From JANQPA01 sp964548175 (GTDB lineage Bacteria; Bacteroidota; Bacteroidia; Chitinophagales; Saprospiraceae): a DNA stretch of 64,000 bases. Positions 44,717 to 53,912 of this stretch are shown one piece after another. The notes under the pieces are model-generated. The model made no database searches. It saw only the letters and a list, made by a program, of their open reading frames with translations, and was not told the DNA's origin. Where the stretch lies: positions 102,033-166,032 of the forward strand of contig CAZJQS010000003.1 in assembly GCA_964548175.1 (NCBI GenBank). Reading direction: 5' to 3'. Within the stretch, counting starts at the first letter, position 1. The number at the start of each line of letters is the position of its first letter. The position numbers and the translations under genes are program-made.

Positions 44717-45196
44717 ATGAGGTTGTACTACATTTTAGCTGCGGCTTATTTGCTCTTTGTAGCTATCGGATTTTTTCAGATGCGTTTTCTGCCTTCGGGC
44801 GGAAGTGTGGAGATAAGCAGCGCTCCGGCTCCATCTGGGAACAAATTTGTATGGGACGGGAAAAAGGAAGGAAAGCGACTATTTAAGTGGAGTCTTTTGG
44901 CCTTATTGTTTGCGATACTGGGCCTTTTCCCCCTGATGGGCATGCCGGGCTTACTGGTAGTTGGATTTTATGAAATTACCGGCATTCTAAGTGGAGCGAT
45001 GGAAGGAGATAGGATGTGGCCGGCAGCAATAATCGGAGCTATGCTCTGGCCTTTAGGGATTCCAATTGGAATCCTGGCCCAGCAATTGGGGATGCGATTC
45101 CAAGTTGGCTTTTTAGCACTGTATGGGGCTCCGCTAGGACTGATTGTCTGGATCGTTGCGGCCGGATTTATTCTGCGTGGAAGCGCACTCAATTAG
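44717..45196 (+). CDS. Small membrane protein of unknown function
   Basis: This 159-residue protein has four hydrophobic segments (YYILAAAYLLFVAIGFFQ, KWSLLALLFAILGLFPLMG, AIIGAMLWPLGIPIGILAQQ and GAPLGLIVWIVAAGFILRG). No motif allows a family name. It diverges from the receptor operon, with 200 bp between, and its stop is about 150 bp before the glyA stop on the opposite strand. Confidence 0.7.
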   Translation: MRLYYILAAAYLLFVAIGFFQMRFLPSGGSVEISSAPAPSGNKFVWDGKKEGKRLFKWSLLALLFAILGLFPLMGMPGLLVVGFYEITGILSGAMEGDRMWPAAIIGAMLWPLGIPIGILAQQLGMRFQVGFLALYGAPLGLIVWIVAAGFILRGSALN

Positions 45197-45346
45197 CCGG
45201 CTGAAGTCCAGGCCGATGTCCATCCAGAAAAAAAGCTGCCAGATTGAGCTATGGTTTTGGAAGATGCCTTATCAAATTATCTTCCTGACGCCTCAAAATC
45301 CGCTCAAACGAATCAAGATTGGGTCTTTTTCATACAGCCTCTGGTC

Positions 45347-46636
45347 TCAAACCCTTTCCACACGCGTCTCCTCATATAAAGGAAAATCTTCCATATAAGC
45401 ATTAATCTCCGCTCTGGTATGACGGATCAATTCCTCATTATCGATATCGGAGATGATGCCGTCGATCCAATCGACTACTTTGCGGCAGTCGTCCTCTTTC
45501 AGGCCTCGAGTGGTGACGGCCGCCGTTCCGATGCGGATGCCGGAAGTCACGAAGGGCGTTTCGGTATCGAAAGGCACCATATTTTTATTGAGTGTAATAT
45601 CAGCTTTTTCCAGGGCCTTTTCGGCTGCTTTGCCGGTCACTTCTTTAGACCGCAGGTCGATCAGCATAAGGTGGTTGTCGGTGCCGCCGGAGATGATCTT
45701 GTAACCTTTTTTGACGAAGGCCTTGGCCATAGCTTGAGCGTTTTTGATGACTTGCTCGCTGTAAGTTTTAAAAGAAGGCTGTAAAGCTTCATGGAAAGCC
45801 ACGGCTTTCGCAGCAATCACATGTTCCAACGGACCACCCTGAGAACCGGGGAATACGCCGCTGTTCAAAACCGCCGACATTTTAATGGGATTGCCCTTTT
45901 TGGTGGTGCGTCCCCAGGGGTTGTCAAAATTTTCACCCATCATGATGATGCCGCCTCTGGGGCCGCGCAAGGTTTTGTGGGTGGTGGAAGTAACCACATG
46001 ACAATGCTTCAAAGGATCATTAAGCAAGCCGGCGGCGATCAGTCCGGCCGGATGCGCGATATCCGCCAGCAGGAAGGCGTCCACCTTGTCAGCGATGGCT
46101 CGGAAGCGCGCATAGTCCCAATCACGGGAATAAGCGGAAGCTCCGCAGATGATCATTTTCGGTCTGATCTCTTTGGCGATGGATTCCACACTGTCCATAT
46201 CGATCAGGCCGGAATCTTCTTCTACGCCGTAAAAATGAGGCTCGTACAGCTTTCCGGAGAAATTCACAGGGGAGCCGTGCGTAAGATGACCGCCATGAGA
46301 AAGGTCAAAGCCCAAAATCCGGTCACCGGGGCTCAACAAAGAGAGGAAAACGGCGGCATTGGCCTGAGAACCAGAGTGGGGTTGTACGTTAGCATAGGCT
46401 GCACCGAATAATTCCTTGAGCCGATCGATGGCCAGCTGTTCTACTTTATCTACGATCTCACACCCCCCGTAATATCTTTTTCCAGGATAACCCTCGGCAT
46501 ATTTGTTGGTCAGGCAGGTCCCCACGGTGTCCATGACGGCCTGGCTGGTAAAGTTTTCGGAGGCGATCAATTCCAGGCCCTTGCGCTGACGCTCCAGTTC
46601 CTGCTGGAGTAAGTCCTGTATGGCTTTATCTTTCAT
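45347..46636 (-). CDS. glyA: Serine hydroxymethyltransferase
   Basis: ATG 46636 (MKDKAIQDLLQQELERQRKG) fits the family; the frame is open for 46 more codons upstream without similarity. The 429-residue PLP enzyme interconverts serine and glycine with THF. Motifs: GLELIASENFTSQAVMDTVG, NKYAEGYPGKRYYGGCE, TSTTHKTLRGPRGG (PLP lysine in THKTLRG) and NSGVFPGSQGGPLEH. It supplies one-carbon units used also by MetF. Confidence 0.97.
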   Translation of the reverse strand: MKDKAIQDLLQQELERQRKGLELIASENFTSQAVMDTVGTCLTNKYAEGYPGKRYYGGCEIVDKVEQLAIDRLKELFGAAYANVQPHSGSQANAAVFLSLLSPGDRILGFDLSHGGHLTHGSPVNFSGKLYEPHFYGVEEDSGLIDMDSVESIAKEIRPKMIICGASAYSRDWDYARFRAIADKVDAFLLADIAHPAGLIAAGLLNDPLKHCHVVTSTTHKTLRGPRGGIIMMGENFDNPWGRTTKKGNPIKMSAVLNSGVFPGSQGGPLEHVIAAKAVAFHEALQPSFKTYSEQVIKNAQAMAKAFVKKGYKIISGGTDNHLMLIDLRSKEVTGKAAEKALEKADITLNKNMVPFDTETPFVTSGIRIGTAAVTTRGLKEDDCRKVVDWIDGIISDIDNEELIRHTRAEINAYMEDFPLYEETRVERV

Positions 46637-46945
46637 AATGGATGAAATTTTCAAAAGTTTGTCGGGCAAAAGTACAATATTTTTATCACAAAAACCCTTT
46701 AAGTAGTGTTCCTGTTTGCATAATACGATGTCTTCTGTGTCATTTTTTACTTTAAGAGAAACCTGCATTTTCATAAAACAATCATCCTATTAGAGAGCTT
46801 ATTTACTCGTCAAAAAAGAAGGGCCGGTAGAAAAACAAATCCTGCCTGGCGAATTGCGGCATTGTTTATTATATTTTTGCCGTATTAACCCAAAAAAAAC
46901 GAATTTTACTATTGCCTGAGAAGGTTTTAAAAATAAGCTTGATTG

Positions 46946-48805
46946 ATGATTCCACGTCCTGCAATAAAATTGTTCCTCTTATTTTTTTATGTATGGTTCT
47001 TCATTCAACAGGCCCATACCGCTACCGGCAGATTTCGGATCATGTGGAGAGACGATCCGGCAACCACCATGGTCATAGGCTGGGATCAATTTTCGGGCGG
47101 CAACCCGGTTCTGTTTTTTGACACCCAAAAGCACGACAGGAACCCAGGCCGATATGCTTTTCGCAAGACCCCCGACCGGGTCCATCGCTCAAAAGGAATG
47201 AACAGCCACTTTGTCCGCCTGACCGGCCTTCAACCCAATACCGTATATTATTTTGTCGTCCAGGACAGTGAGGGCGTGAGCGCTTGCTTCTCTTTTCAAA
47301 CCATGCCTGACCAACCCGACACCCGTTTATCCATTATAGCCGGGGGAGATTCCCGAAACCACCGCGAAGCACGCCGGTCCGCCAACAAACTGGTAGGCAA
47401 GCTCCGACCTCACTTTGTGATCTTTGCAGGAGATTTCACCGACAATGACAGCGCCAACGAATGGCAGATGTGGTTGGACGACTGGCAACACACTATAGGC
47501 AGTGATGGCAGGCTGTTCCCTATTGTTACCGCCCTGGGCAACCACGAGTTATCCTCCCAGTCGCTCCTGGATGTCTTTGACCTGCATGCGCCTGACGCAT
47601 ATTATGACCTGCACTTCGGGGGTTCTCTGATCAGTATTTTTACGCTCAACTCTAAGATTCCGGTAGGCGAGCAGAATCTATGGCTGGAAAGAAAACTGCA
47701 GCAGCACCTCAACTCCCGCTGGAAAATGGCGCAATATCACCATAACATTCGACCCCATACTCAAAGAAAGGCCCCCAGGGAGGACCTAATGCCCTGGGCC
47801 CGGCTGTTCCACAAATACAATGTTCAGCTGGCGCTCGAGTCGGACGCTCATGTGGTTAAATGGACCTACCCTATTAAACCGCATAACGGCCCGGGTAGCG
47901 ACCGGGGCTTTATCCAGGACGATGAGCAAGGAACCGTATACATCGGCGAAGGTTGCTGGGGGGCTCCTTTGAGGGACAATGATCAGCAATATGCCTGGAC
48001 CCGTAGCAGCGGGAAATTCAACCAGTTCAAGTGGATATTTGTCGACCCGTCCAGGATTGAAATCCGAACGGTGATGACAGACGGTTCCGATCAGGTGGGG
48101 GAAGTAGATCCCCGCAATATTTTTGAGCCCCCCATAGGGCTTTCGCTTTGGAGACCTGCGGAAGGCCCGGTCGTGGTCATCAAAAGACGTAATATTCCTC
48201 TGGCGAATGAAACGGCCATCGTCTCTCGCGCCATTACGGTCGAAGTAGTTCGAATAAATGCTACTCCCGGAGAAGAGGGTGTCTTGCTGGAATGGACCAC
48301 TAAACAGGAGCCTTCTATTCTCGATTTTCAGGTAGAGCGCACTGTAGGCGAAGGCGGGCAGTTTACGCTCATTTCCAGTGCCAAAGGATCTCATCCCAAG
48401 GGCGGAAGTTATCGCTTTCTCGATCCAAACCCTCCCGGAGGGTTGGTACGGTACAGAATAAAATGTATGGTTCCTGAGCAGACGCCTGTCATATTAGAGA
48501 CCGCCTGCAAAGTTGCAAAACGAACTGCCCCTTCGCTGGAAGCCCCTCCCAGCCTTAGCAAGATCATGCCTTCCGCAACAGGGGAACTCACCTTTGAATA
48601 CGATCTTCCTCAACCTACTTCGGTATCTTTCCTGCTTGTTCATCCCCAATCCCGAAATGTGCTGCTGACCAGCCGGCCGGAGATGATGAAAGCCGGCACC
48701 CATATCGGCCGTTTAGAGATAGGGGATTTGAATAAAGGAATTTACATGCTCATCATCAAAGGCCCTAAAGACCTGATCAAACGATATGAAGTAATAGTAA
48801 GGTAA
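46946..48805 (+). CDS. Secreted purple-acid-phosphatase-like metallophosphoesterase
   Basis: The ORF has TTG 46943 followed by ATG 46946; I use the ATG. After a signal peptide (MIPRPAIKLFLLFFYVWFF) comes an N-terminal Fn3-like domain (MVIGWDQFSGGNPVLFFDTQ, LTGLQPNTVYYFVVQDSEGV), then the metallophosphoesterase core: GGDSRNHREARR, FAGDFTDNDSANEW, VTALGNHELSSQ, and later QYHHNIRPH and SDAHVVKW. The dinuclear metal site is thus present. The C-terminal 80 residues resemble a T9SS sorting domain but lack the PNP tag. The protein has 620 residues. It probably releases phosphate from organic esters outside the cell. Confidence 0.88.
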   Translation: MIPRPAIKLFLLFFYVWFFIQQAHTATGRFRIMWRDDPATTMVIGWDQFSGGNPVLFFDTQKHDRNPGRYAFRKTPDRVHRSKGMNSHFVRLTGLQPNTVYYFVVQDSEGVSACFSFQTMPDQPDTRLSIIAGGDSRNHREARRSANKLVGKLRPHFVIFAGDFTDNDSANEWQMWLDDWQHTIGSDGRLFPIVTALGNHELSSQSLLDVFDLHAPDAYYDLHFGGSLISIFTLNSKIPVGEQNLWLERKLQQHLNSRWKMAQYHHNIRPHTQRKAPREDLMPWARLFHKYNVQLALESDAHVVKWTYPIKPHNGPGSDRGFIQDDEQGTVYIGEGCWGAPLRDNDQQYAWTRSSGKFNQFKWIFVDPSRIEIRTVMTDGSDQVGEVDPRNIFEPPIGLSLWRPAEGPVVVIKRRNIPLANETAIVSRAITVEVVRINATPGEEGVLLEWTTKQEPSILDFQVERTVGEGGQFTLISSAKGSHPKGGSYRFLDPNPPGGLVRYRIKCMVPEQTPVILETACKVAKRTAPSLEAPPSLSKIMPSATGELTFEYDLPQPTSVSFLLVHPQSRNVLLTSRPEMMKAGTHIGRLEIGDLNKGIYMLIIKGPKDLIKRYEVIVR

Positions 48806-48875
48806 ATATCCGTTGATGTTGGTTATTTTTTCAAAAGCATGACAAACAACCCCCATGTCTATCTGTTTCGCTGAT

Positions 48876-49172
48876 ATGAAAGTCACAGATAAATACAACC
48901 TTAGTGAAATAGATATTGACCGGATCATTCAAATGGCATGGGAGGATCGCACGCCCTTTGACGCCATTACGGCCCAGTTTGGTCTTTCGGAAGCGGAGGT
49001 CATCAAATTGATGAAGCAACAGATGCGGCTTAAAAACTGGAAAAAGTGGAGAGCACGCGTCCAGGGGCGAAAAACCAAACACATCCGAATACGCGATGAA
49101 GAAGTGGGAAGATTCCGTTCAAAAATGCAACGACAAATCACCAAGAATAGAATTTCAAAAAAGAAGTATTGA
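48876..49172 (+). CDS. DUF2805 / TIGR03643 family small protein
   Basis: The ATG at 48876 (MKVTDKYNLSEIDIDRIIQM) fits better than the in-frame ATG 48855. AWEDRTPFDAITAQFGLSEA, EVIKLMKQQMRL and WRARVQGRKTKHIRI are characteristic of this family, a small basic protein with a predicted HTH, of unknown function, often near photolyase-like or radical SAM genes in other species. Here the neighbour is the phosphatase (70 bp upstream). Confidence 0.85.
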   Translation: MKVTDKYNLSEIDIDRIIQMAWEDRTPFDAITAQFGLSEAEVIKLMKQQMRLKNWKKWRARVQGRKTKHIRIRDEEVGRFRSKMQRQITKNRISKKKY

Positions 49173-49213
49173 AATCAAGTGGGGCGGTCGACAGCCCCTC
49201 CCACTTAATTTCG
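49171..49213. terminator. Bidirectional terminator
   Basis: GAAATCAAGTGGGGCGG pairs imperfectly with CCCCTCCCACTTAATTTC around a GTCGAC-type centre. It divides the DUF2805 gene from the converging HD-PycTM gene. Confidence 0.7.
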
Positions 49214-49220
49214 ACACTTA

Positions 49221-50450
49221 TTAAACAACGTAAGCTACGGCAAAAGCCAATACGGCGATGATCAGGCCATACATAAAAATACTGTAACAGATCCGGAGAT
49301 ACTGGTATTTTTTTGCCAGTACGATCCCGAGATAGTAAAGGTCCCTGGTCATTGAACTATACAGAAAATCACTGTCCTTGATCATTTCCATCATTCCCCA
49401 ATGAAAGTCATGGAGGTTCATATTGTAAAAGTTCCCGAAAAAGAGCAGGTTAGATTTTTTCTCTTCTATGTCTTCGCGGGTAAATTTCCCTTCTGTTACT
49501 TTTGGCCGGGTGGAGAGAATAGCGAACACGAGGGCAGCGAGGCATACGGCCAGGAGGATGACGGTCGGGACGATCAGTCGAGGATCTTCATCGAGTTGAG
49601 GCACAAGGTTTGACACCACTATAGATACGATAATGGCGTTAATGCTAAGCATGATATTGGCCTTGTTATCGGCGATAGAGCTCAAGTTGACGTGGGTGCG
49701 ATAGGTTGTGCGGTACATGGTTTCCACTCCGCGCCCCAGGTTGATGTCTTTTAACTCTTTTTCATTTTTTTTGATCGTCTTTTTAAGTTTTTTCTTTCTC
49801 TTTTCCTCCAGTTGGGCTTTTTCTTCGGCCAGGGTCAGGCCGGGAGTCAGCCGTTGTTTGTGCTTATTGAGCTGTTTGATGTTTTTTTGTTTCCGGTCGG
49901 AATAAAGTTCACTAGCGACCTCGGTATAAAATTCATGATTGGTGATGAATTCCAGTTCAAAATCGATCCATTCTTTTTCGGACATCATCATATTTCTGGT
50001 AATGCCCAATTCCTGCCTCACTCTGCCGCAACGGTCCCAATACAACTTACTGCCCAGGTGGCTTACGTCAGCATCTCTGATGATCATTTCCAGCAAGTTC
50101 TGAAGCTTGTAGTTCATCGCGGTTGCCAGGATCAGGGAAAGGACGGTTCTCAGCTGATCGGCAGGATAATCTTTTTGGCTTAAAAAAGCCCTGGCATGGT
50201 CACAGCTCCTTTCTTCGTGCTGATCGGGGCCTTTATCATAACCGGTGTCGTGAAACCATGCCGCCAGCAATAGCATTTCCAGCTCCTTTTCCGTCAATTC
50301 ATAGCCGTCACTGATCAATTGGGTAGCTTCGACCACGTCGCAAACGTGAGCGAAATTGTGGTAGACATACTCAGAAGGCACTCGTTCATGATAGAAACGC
50401 TCCACGAAGGTTTCGGCTTCTTTTAGCAATGCGCTGTTTAGTTCTTTCAT
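49221..50450 (-). CDS. HD-domain protein fused to a Pycsar-effector-type membrane domain (PycTM/DUF5706-like)
   Basis: Residues 1 to about 190 are an HD hydrolase: His35 (YHNFAHVCDVV), His67-Asp68 (AAWFHDTGYDKGPDQHEERS) and Asp126 (MIIRDADVSHLG), all ligands present. A basic coiled coil (about 205-235) connects to a Pycsar-effector-like domain with its hallmark HVNLSSIADNKANIMLSINA (about 253-272) running into two TM helices (to about 313) and a third near the C-terminus (FMYGLIIAVLAFAVAYVV). In Pycsar defence such a domain responds to cCMP or cUMP by membrane damage; here the HD could instead destroy or sense a nucleotide. No cyclase gene lies in the window. Length 409. Downstream in the same direction there is nothing; upstream is the SRPBCC relic. 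Confidence 0.88.
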   Translation of the reverse strand: MKELNSALLKEAETFVERFYHERVPSEYVYHNFAHVCDVVEATQLISDGYELTEKELEMLLLAAWFHDTGYDKGPDQHEERSCDHARAFLSQKDYPADQLRTVLSLILATAMNYKLQNLLEMIIRDADVSHLGSKLYWDRCGRVRQELGITRNMMMSEKEWIDFELEFITNHEFYTEVASELYSDRKQKNIKQLNKHKQRLTPGLTLAEEKAQLEEKRKKKLKKTIKKNEKELKDINLGRGVETMYRTTYRTHVNLSSIADNKANIMLSINAIIVSIVVSNLVPQLDEDPRLIVPTVILLAVCLAALVFAILSTRPKVTEGKFTREDIEEKKSNLLFFGNFYNMNLHDFHWGMMEMIKDSDFLYSSMTRDLYYLGIVLAKKYQYLRICYSIFMYGLIIAVLAFAVAYVV

Positions 50451-50520
50451 AATGATGATAAGGATAATAAACAGGGATAAGCCCTAATAATAAGAGGCAA
50501 CTAGTGATTATCCTTAAATT

Positions 50521-50825
50521 TTATTCTTCAACGATACTTTTTAGTTTATGTAGTCCTTTTTCATAATCCTTCCCAACGCCAAACGGCTTCGGTGGTTCCA
50601 TCTTCACCTTGCAGTTCTTTTTTTCATTTGCGGAGCCATTTCCGCCCAGGGTGACCATTCTTCCCTTTTATCGAAGTAAAGTAGATGTGGAAAGATCTGT
50701 TCTTTTGAAGCATCGATCAGGACTGACCTTTCCACATTGGCAGTCCTGGGGGCGATCAGATTGAGGATAAAAACCAGGATCGCGAGCCCCAGAATAACGA
50801 ACAGGACAATTTGTAGTACGAGCAT
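50521..50825 (-). pseudogene. SRPBCC/polyketide-cyclase-like gene, frameshifted and internally deleted
   Basis: The start is normal (MLVLQIVLFVILGLAILVFI, a TM anchor, then ERSVLIDASKEQIFPHLLYF and WSPWAEMAPQMKK). After a short A-run the frame is lost, and the neighbouring frame continues GEDGTTEAVWRWEG, family-typical. It then jumps into the C-terminal helix VGKDYEKGLHKLKSIVEE, ending at the TAA complementary to 50521-50523. About 90 central residues are missing. Gene directly downstream of the ATP-grasp gene by 11 bp, so perhaps once in the same operon. Confidence 0.75.
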
Positions 50826-50836
50826 AGGGTAATATT

Positions 50837-52027
50837 TTAGGTTTCGAAAAATCCAATACTTCCGCCTACCCAGGTTTTTCCTTTATTGTAACGCACGCCG
50901 ACCATTTCCCCTTTACTCAGGCGGACCAGGTTATTGACGATCAAAGGCCTTTCCTGGCCGGGTTCCCAAAGCATAAGCATTCGTATTTCACATTTGGCGT
51001 TGACATCCAGGGTAGGAATGACGGGGTCGTAATACACCTTCCGTTGAAGGATGTAGTTTTCGGGGTCTTTAATCCGGTCCAGGTCATATTTGTTCAGATT
51101 AATGATCACTCCGGAGCCGGCGAAGGAGTATAAGGGTTTCAATACATAATTCTCCAGGTCCCTGGGCGGTTGTGCCAATTCATTGAGGAAAAGTGAAGGA
51201 GGCACATATTTACTTTTCAAAAAAGGCAAGGTGTGTTTACTGATCCGGAAAAACCAGTTAGGGTGCCCTACCCAATGCACCTCGTTATCCTCGATGAAGT
51301 AGAAATCCCTCTTAAGATCGTCTCTTTGGATCAATTCATCAAAGATTACGCGATTAAAGATGCGGTGCACAGGAATGCGCTTGCCGTTTTTTTCATAAAA
51401 CACCCGGTTTTGCTCTTTTTTCAGTTCGGTAACGCAGGCGATCTCGATGCCGAGCATTTGCCTGGCGATGTGGAAATCGATCTGGGTGACTTGTTTATAG
51501 GGTTCCACCTCGAGTAAAATGACGTTTTCAGGGTCGGAATCGGCAATGATGATCCTTCGCAACATATCGAGATACTCTTGTTCTGTTATGCCGTTAAACA
51601 AGTGGTTGAGGTGGCCAGGAATGTTATAAAATTTCCGATAAGCTTTGGCCAGTTCCAGCTGATAAAAATACAAGGAAGGAAATCCCTGCACCTCGATCAG
51701 CTGGGGAATATAATCCCCCTTTTCATCGCGGCAGATACCGAAGTCCATTTGCAGAAATACCGTATGCGGCGTTTCATTGGGCACGACCTGCCCGGCCAGG
51801 AGGGCGCCCTGGGACTGTTCCAGGAATTCGGGCTTTACCAGGGTTTCTGTAATTTCCTCGCACGCTTCAAAGAGTTTTTTCTTGAGTGCTGCAGGTATAA
51901 ATATGGGCGTCTCCGCAATATTAAAGGGTGGCCGATGGCCATAATTACTTTCGATATAGCTGAGTAAAGCCTGGTATTTCTCTTCTGAGAAACTTTCATT
52001 AAAAGCTTTCCGGATATCAGGGATCAT
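50837..52027 (-). CDS. ATP-grasp-type ligase, glutathionylspermidine-synthase-like flavour (ligase A)
   Basis: This 396-residue protein shows the late ATP-grasp features of carboxylate-amine ligases: LQMDFGICRDEKGDYIPQLI, then ENYVLKPLYSFAGSGVIINL (lysine and glycine-rich loop), a substrate-grasp strand LQRKVYYDPVIPTLD, and CEIRMLMLW with NNLVRLSKGEMVGVRYNKGK as the metal/phosphate strand. The layout is that of circularly permuted ATP-grasp or glutathionylspermidine-synthase-like enzymes. The substrate is unknown. It starts 11 bp after the amidotransferase gene, so translation is coupled or nearly so. Confidence 0.8.
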   Translation of the reverse strand: MIPDIRKAFNESFSEEKYQALLSYIESNYGHRPPFNIAETPIFIPAALKKKLFEACEEITETLVKPEFLEQSQGALLAGQVVPNETPHTVFLQMDFGICRDEKGDYIPQLIEVQGFPSLYFYQLELAKAYRKFYNIPGHLNHLFNGITEQEYLDMLRRIIIADSDPENVILLEVEPYKQVTQIDFHIARQMLGIEIACVTELKKEQNRVFYEKNGKRIPVHRIFNRVIFDELIQRDDLKRDFYFIEDNEVHWVGHPNWFFRISKHTLPFLKSKYVPPSLFLNELAQPPRDLENYVLKPLYSFAGSGVIINLNKYDLDRIKDPENYILQRKVYYDPVIPTLDVNAKCEIRMLMLWEPGQERPLIVNNLVRLSKGEMVGVRYNKGKTWVGGSIGFFET

Positions 52028-52038
52028 ACAGGATTCAT

Positions 52039-52872
52039 TTAGGTAGTCTTGATGGGCTTATTACTCAACTGGTTACTCAGGCATCTGATCGCTCTGTGCA
52101 AAAAATGGGGGAGCACCAGCGCATGGGTGAGTTCGATGTTATCAGAATCAAACAGATGATCCATCATATTTAAATACTTGCGTTCGCTGTGTTCTTGCAG
52201 GATCAGTTCCTTGCGTTTGGGGTCCAGGAAATGAGTGCGCATCCCTTCGGGATCGGCTTCCGGATGAAACTGCACCCCCACGATCTCTTCAGAAAACCGA
52301 ACAGCCATGATCGCCCGCTCCAGAGGAATGTGCGGGCGCACCTTTTCAAAGGCCAGGATCTCAAAACCCATTGTGTCGATGTAGTCCAGATTAGGCTGTA
52401 CGACCTGCCAGCTCCTGAAATCCGCAGCATAAAAGGGGTTATTCAAGCCGTCGAAAATCGGGTCGTCCACTCCAAGGTCAGTCATATACACCGGATAAAT
52501 GCCGAATGAAGGCGACATACGCTCCGTGACATTTCCAACCTTAAAATGATGACAAGCCATTTGAAAGGAGTGGCAAATAAAAAAGACGTACTTCTTCTTA
52601 CGGTCCTCTTCCTGATTCCATTCCCAAACCGACTGCAGCCAGTTGTAATACAAAACGTCCCAGTGGCCGTCTCCTTCCAGCGGGCTCCCCGGGCCCCCTG
52701 AAGAGATGTAAATATCATAATCCAGAGCCGGGACTTCGGCTTTACCCCTAACTTCAAAAACATCACAAACACCGATGTGGTCAAAATCATTGATGATGGC
52801 CTTGATGTTCTTTAACCCCAGATTGGGGGTATTGTCGTATAGGTCTAGCAGCGCCAGTTTGATGGTATTCAT
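52039..52872 (-). CDS. Class I glutamine amidotransferase-like protein
   Basis: The 277-residue protein has the triad Cys100 (VFFICHSFQMACHHF), His203 and Glu205 (VGVQFHPEADPEG), with SGGPGSPLEGDG as oxyanion loop. The nucleophile elbow CHS replaces the more usual GICxG. It should release ammonia from glutamine for a partner synthetase, and the two ATP-grasp proteins on either side are the obvious partners (inference). It starts 3 bp after the upstream ATP-grasp stop. Confidence 0.88.
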   Translation of the reverse strand: MNTIKLALLDLYDNTPNLGLKNIKAIINDFDHIGVCDVFEVRGKAEVPALDYDIYISSGGPGSPLEGDGHWDVLYYNWLQSVWEWNQEEDRKKKYVFFICHSFQMACHHFKVGNVTERMSPSFGIYPVYMTDLGVDDPIFDGLNNPFYAADFRSWQVVQPNLDYIDTMGFEILAFEKVRPHIPLERAIMAVRFSEEIVGVQFHPEADPEGMRTHFLDPKRKELILQEHSERKYLNMMDHLFDSDNIELTHALVLPHFLHRAIRCLSNQLSNKPIKTT

Positions 52873-52875
52873 ATT

Positions 52876-53856
52876 CTATTTCTTTTTCGCGGCAGCTTTT
52901 TTCTTTGTTTGTTTAGCCGGCGTGACATTATTTTTAATAAAATCTCCCCAGCTGAGGTTCGAGAGCCCTTCTTTTTGCTCCAGGGCTTTGTCTATAGCGA
53001 ACCGGGCCATATGTTCCACCACCCATTCAAAGTTTTCCTTTCCTACAGAATTAACATCTGCGTCCGGTGCAGGGTTGCAGAAATCAATGGCGTAAGGGAT
53101 GCCGTCGCGGATGGCAAATTCAACGGTATTGAAATCGTATCCCAGTGCCTGATTCAATTTGATGGTATAATCATGGATCGTTTGCAGCAGCTCATCTGAT
53201 ACCTCATGATTAGTCGCATACCTCAAATGATGGGGGTTGCGAGGCTCATAGTGCATGATCTTAACGTATTGCCGTCCAATGCAATAGCACCGAAAATAGG
53301 CCGTAAAATCAATAGCCTCCTGCAACATCATTACCAGCTGGCCGGTCTCACTGAATTTCTCGAAAAATTCCTCTCTGGAATCCAGTTTGTATACGTTTTT
53401 CCATCCTCCGCCAGCATGAGGTTTCATGAAGGCAGGAAAACCGATATAGTGGAAGATCCCCTCCCAGTCGAGCGGAAAGGCCAGGTTGGTGAAAGAATCG
53501 CCATTGGTGTCGTCGGGATGTATCCTTGAAGGCAGCAATACCGTTTTCGGCACAGGTACGCCGATCTGTTCCGCCAGAACATTATTAAAGAACTTTTCAT
53601 CGGCGCTCCACCAGAAAGGATTGTTGATGATAGCCGCGCCGCAGGCAGCCGCATTTTTAAGATAAGCGCGATAAAAAGGAACATCCTGCGAGATGCGATC
53701 AACAATAACGGCGTATTCTGTCGGGCGAGCCTGAACGACTTTATCGATAGTCACAAATTCCGCCTGAACGCCTTCTACATTTTTTGCATTGATCCGATCC
53801 ACAAAAGCCTTTGGGAAAGTACGTTCTTTCCCAAACAAGATTCCTATTTTCTTCAT
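52876..53856 (-). CDS. ATP-grasp ligase, RimK/D-Ala-D-Ala-ligase-like (ligase B)
   Basis: This 326-residue protein has the classical ATP-grasp order: pre-ATP domain (KKIGILFGKERTFPKAFVDR, ARPTEYAVIVDRISQDVPFY), FWWSADEKFFNNVLAEQIGV, FPAFMKPHAGGGWKNVYKLD (ATP lysine and glycine loop), VMMLQEAIDFTAYFRCYCIG, and the Mg strand NTVEFAIRDGIPYAIDFCNP with Glu/Asp/Asn. A lysine-rich tail (KQTKKKAAAKKK) is unusual. It likely forms an amide or peptide bond between a carboxylate and an amine. First ATP-grasp gene of the cluster, 56 bp after the esterase. Confidence 0.88.
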   Translation of the reverse strand: MKKIGILFGKERTFPKAFVDRINAKNVEGVQAEFVTIDKVVQARPTEYAVIVDRISQDVPFYRAYLKNAAACGAAIINNPFWWSADEKFFNNVLAEQIGVPVPKTVLLPSRIHPDDTNGDSFTNLAFPLDWEGIFHYIGFPAFMKPHAGGGWKNVYKLDSREEFFEKFSETGQLVMMLQEAIDFTAYFRCYCIGRQYVKIMHYEPRNPHHLRYATNHEVSDELLQTIHDYTIKLNQALGYDFNTVEFAIRDGIPYAIDFCNPAPDADVNSVGKENFEWVVEHMARFAIDKALEQKEGLSNLSWGDFIKNNVTPAKQTKKKAAAKKK

Positions 53857-53912
53857 AGATAAGGTTAAATTAATTGTGGGTTATAAAAATTTTGGATATG
53901 TCTTTTCAAGGG

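Noticed and set aside
46637..46774. 46-codon N-terminal extension of glyA
   Set aside because: No similarity to the family; the ATG at 46636 fits the known N-terminus.
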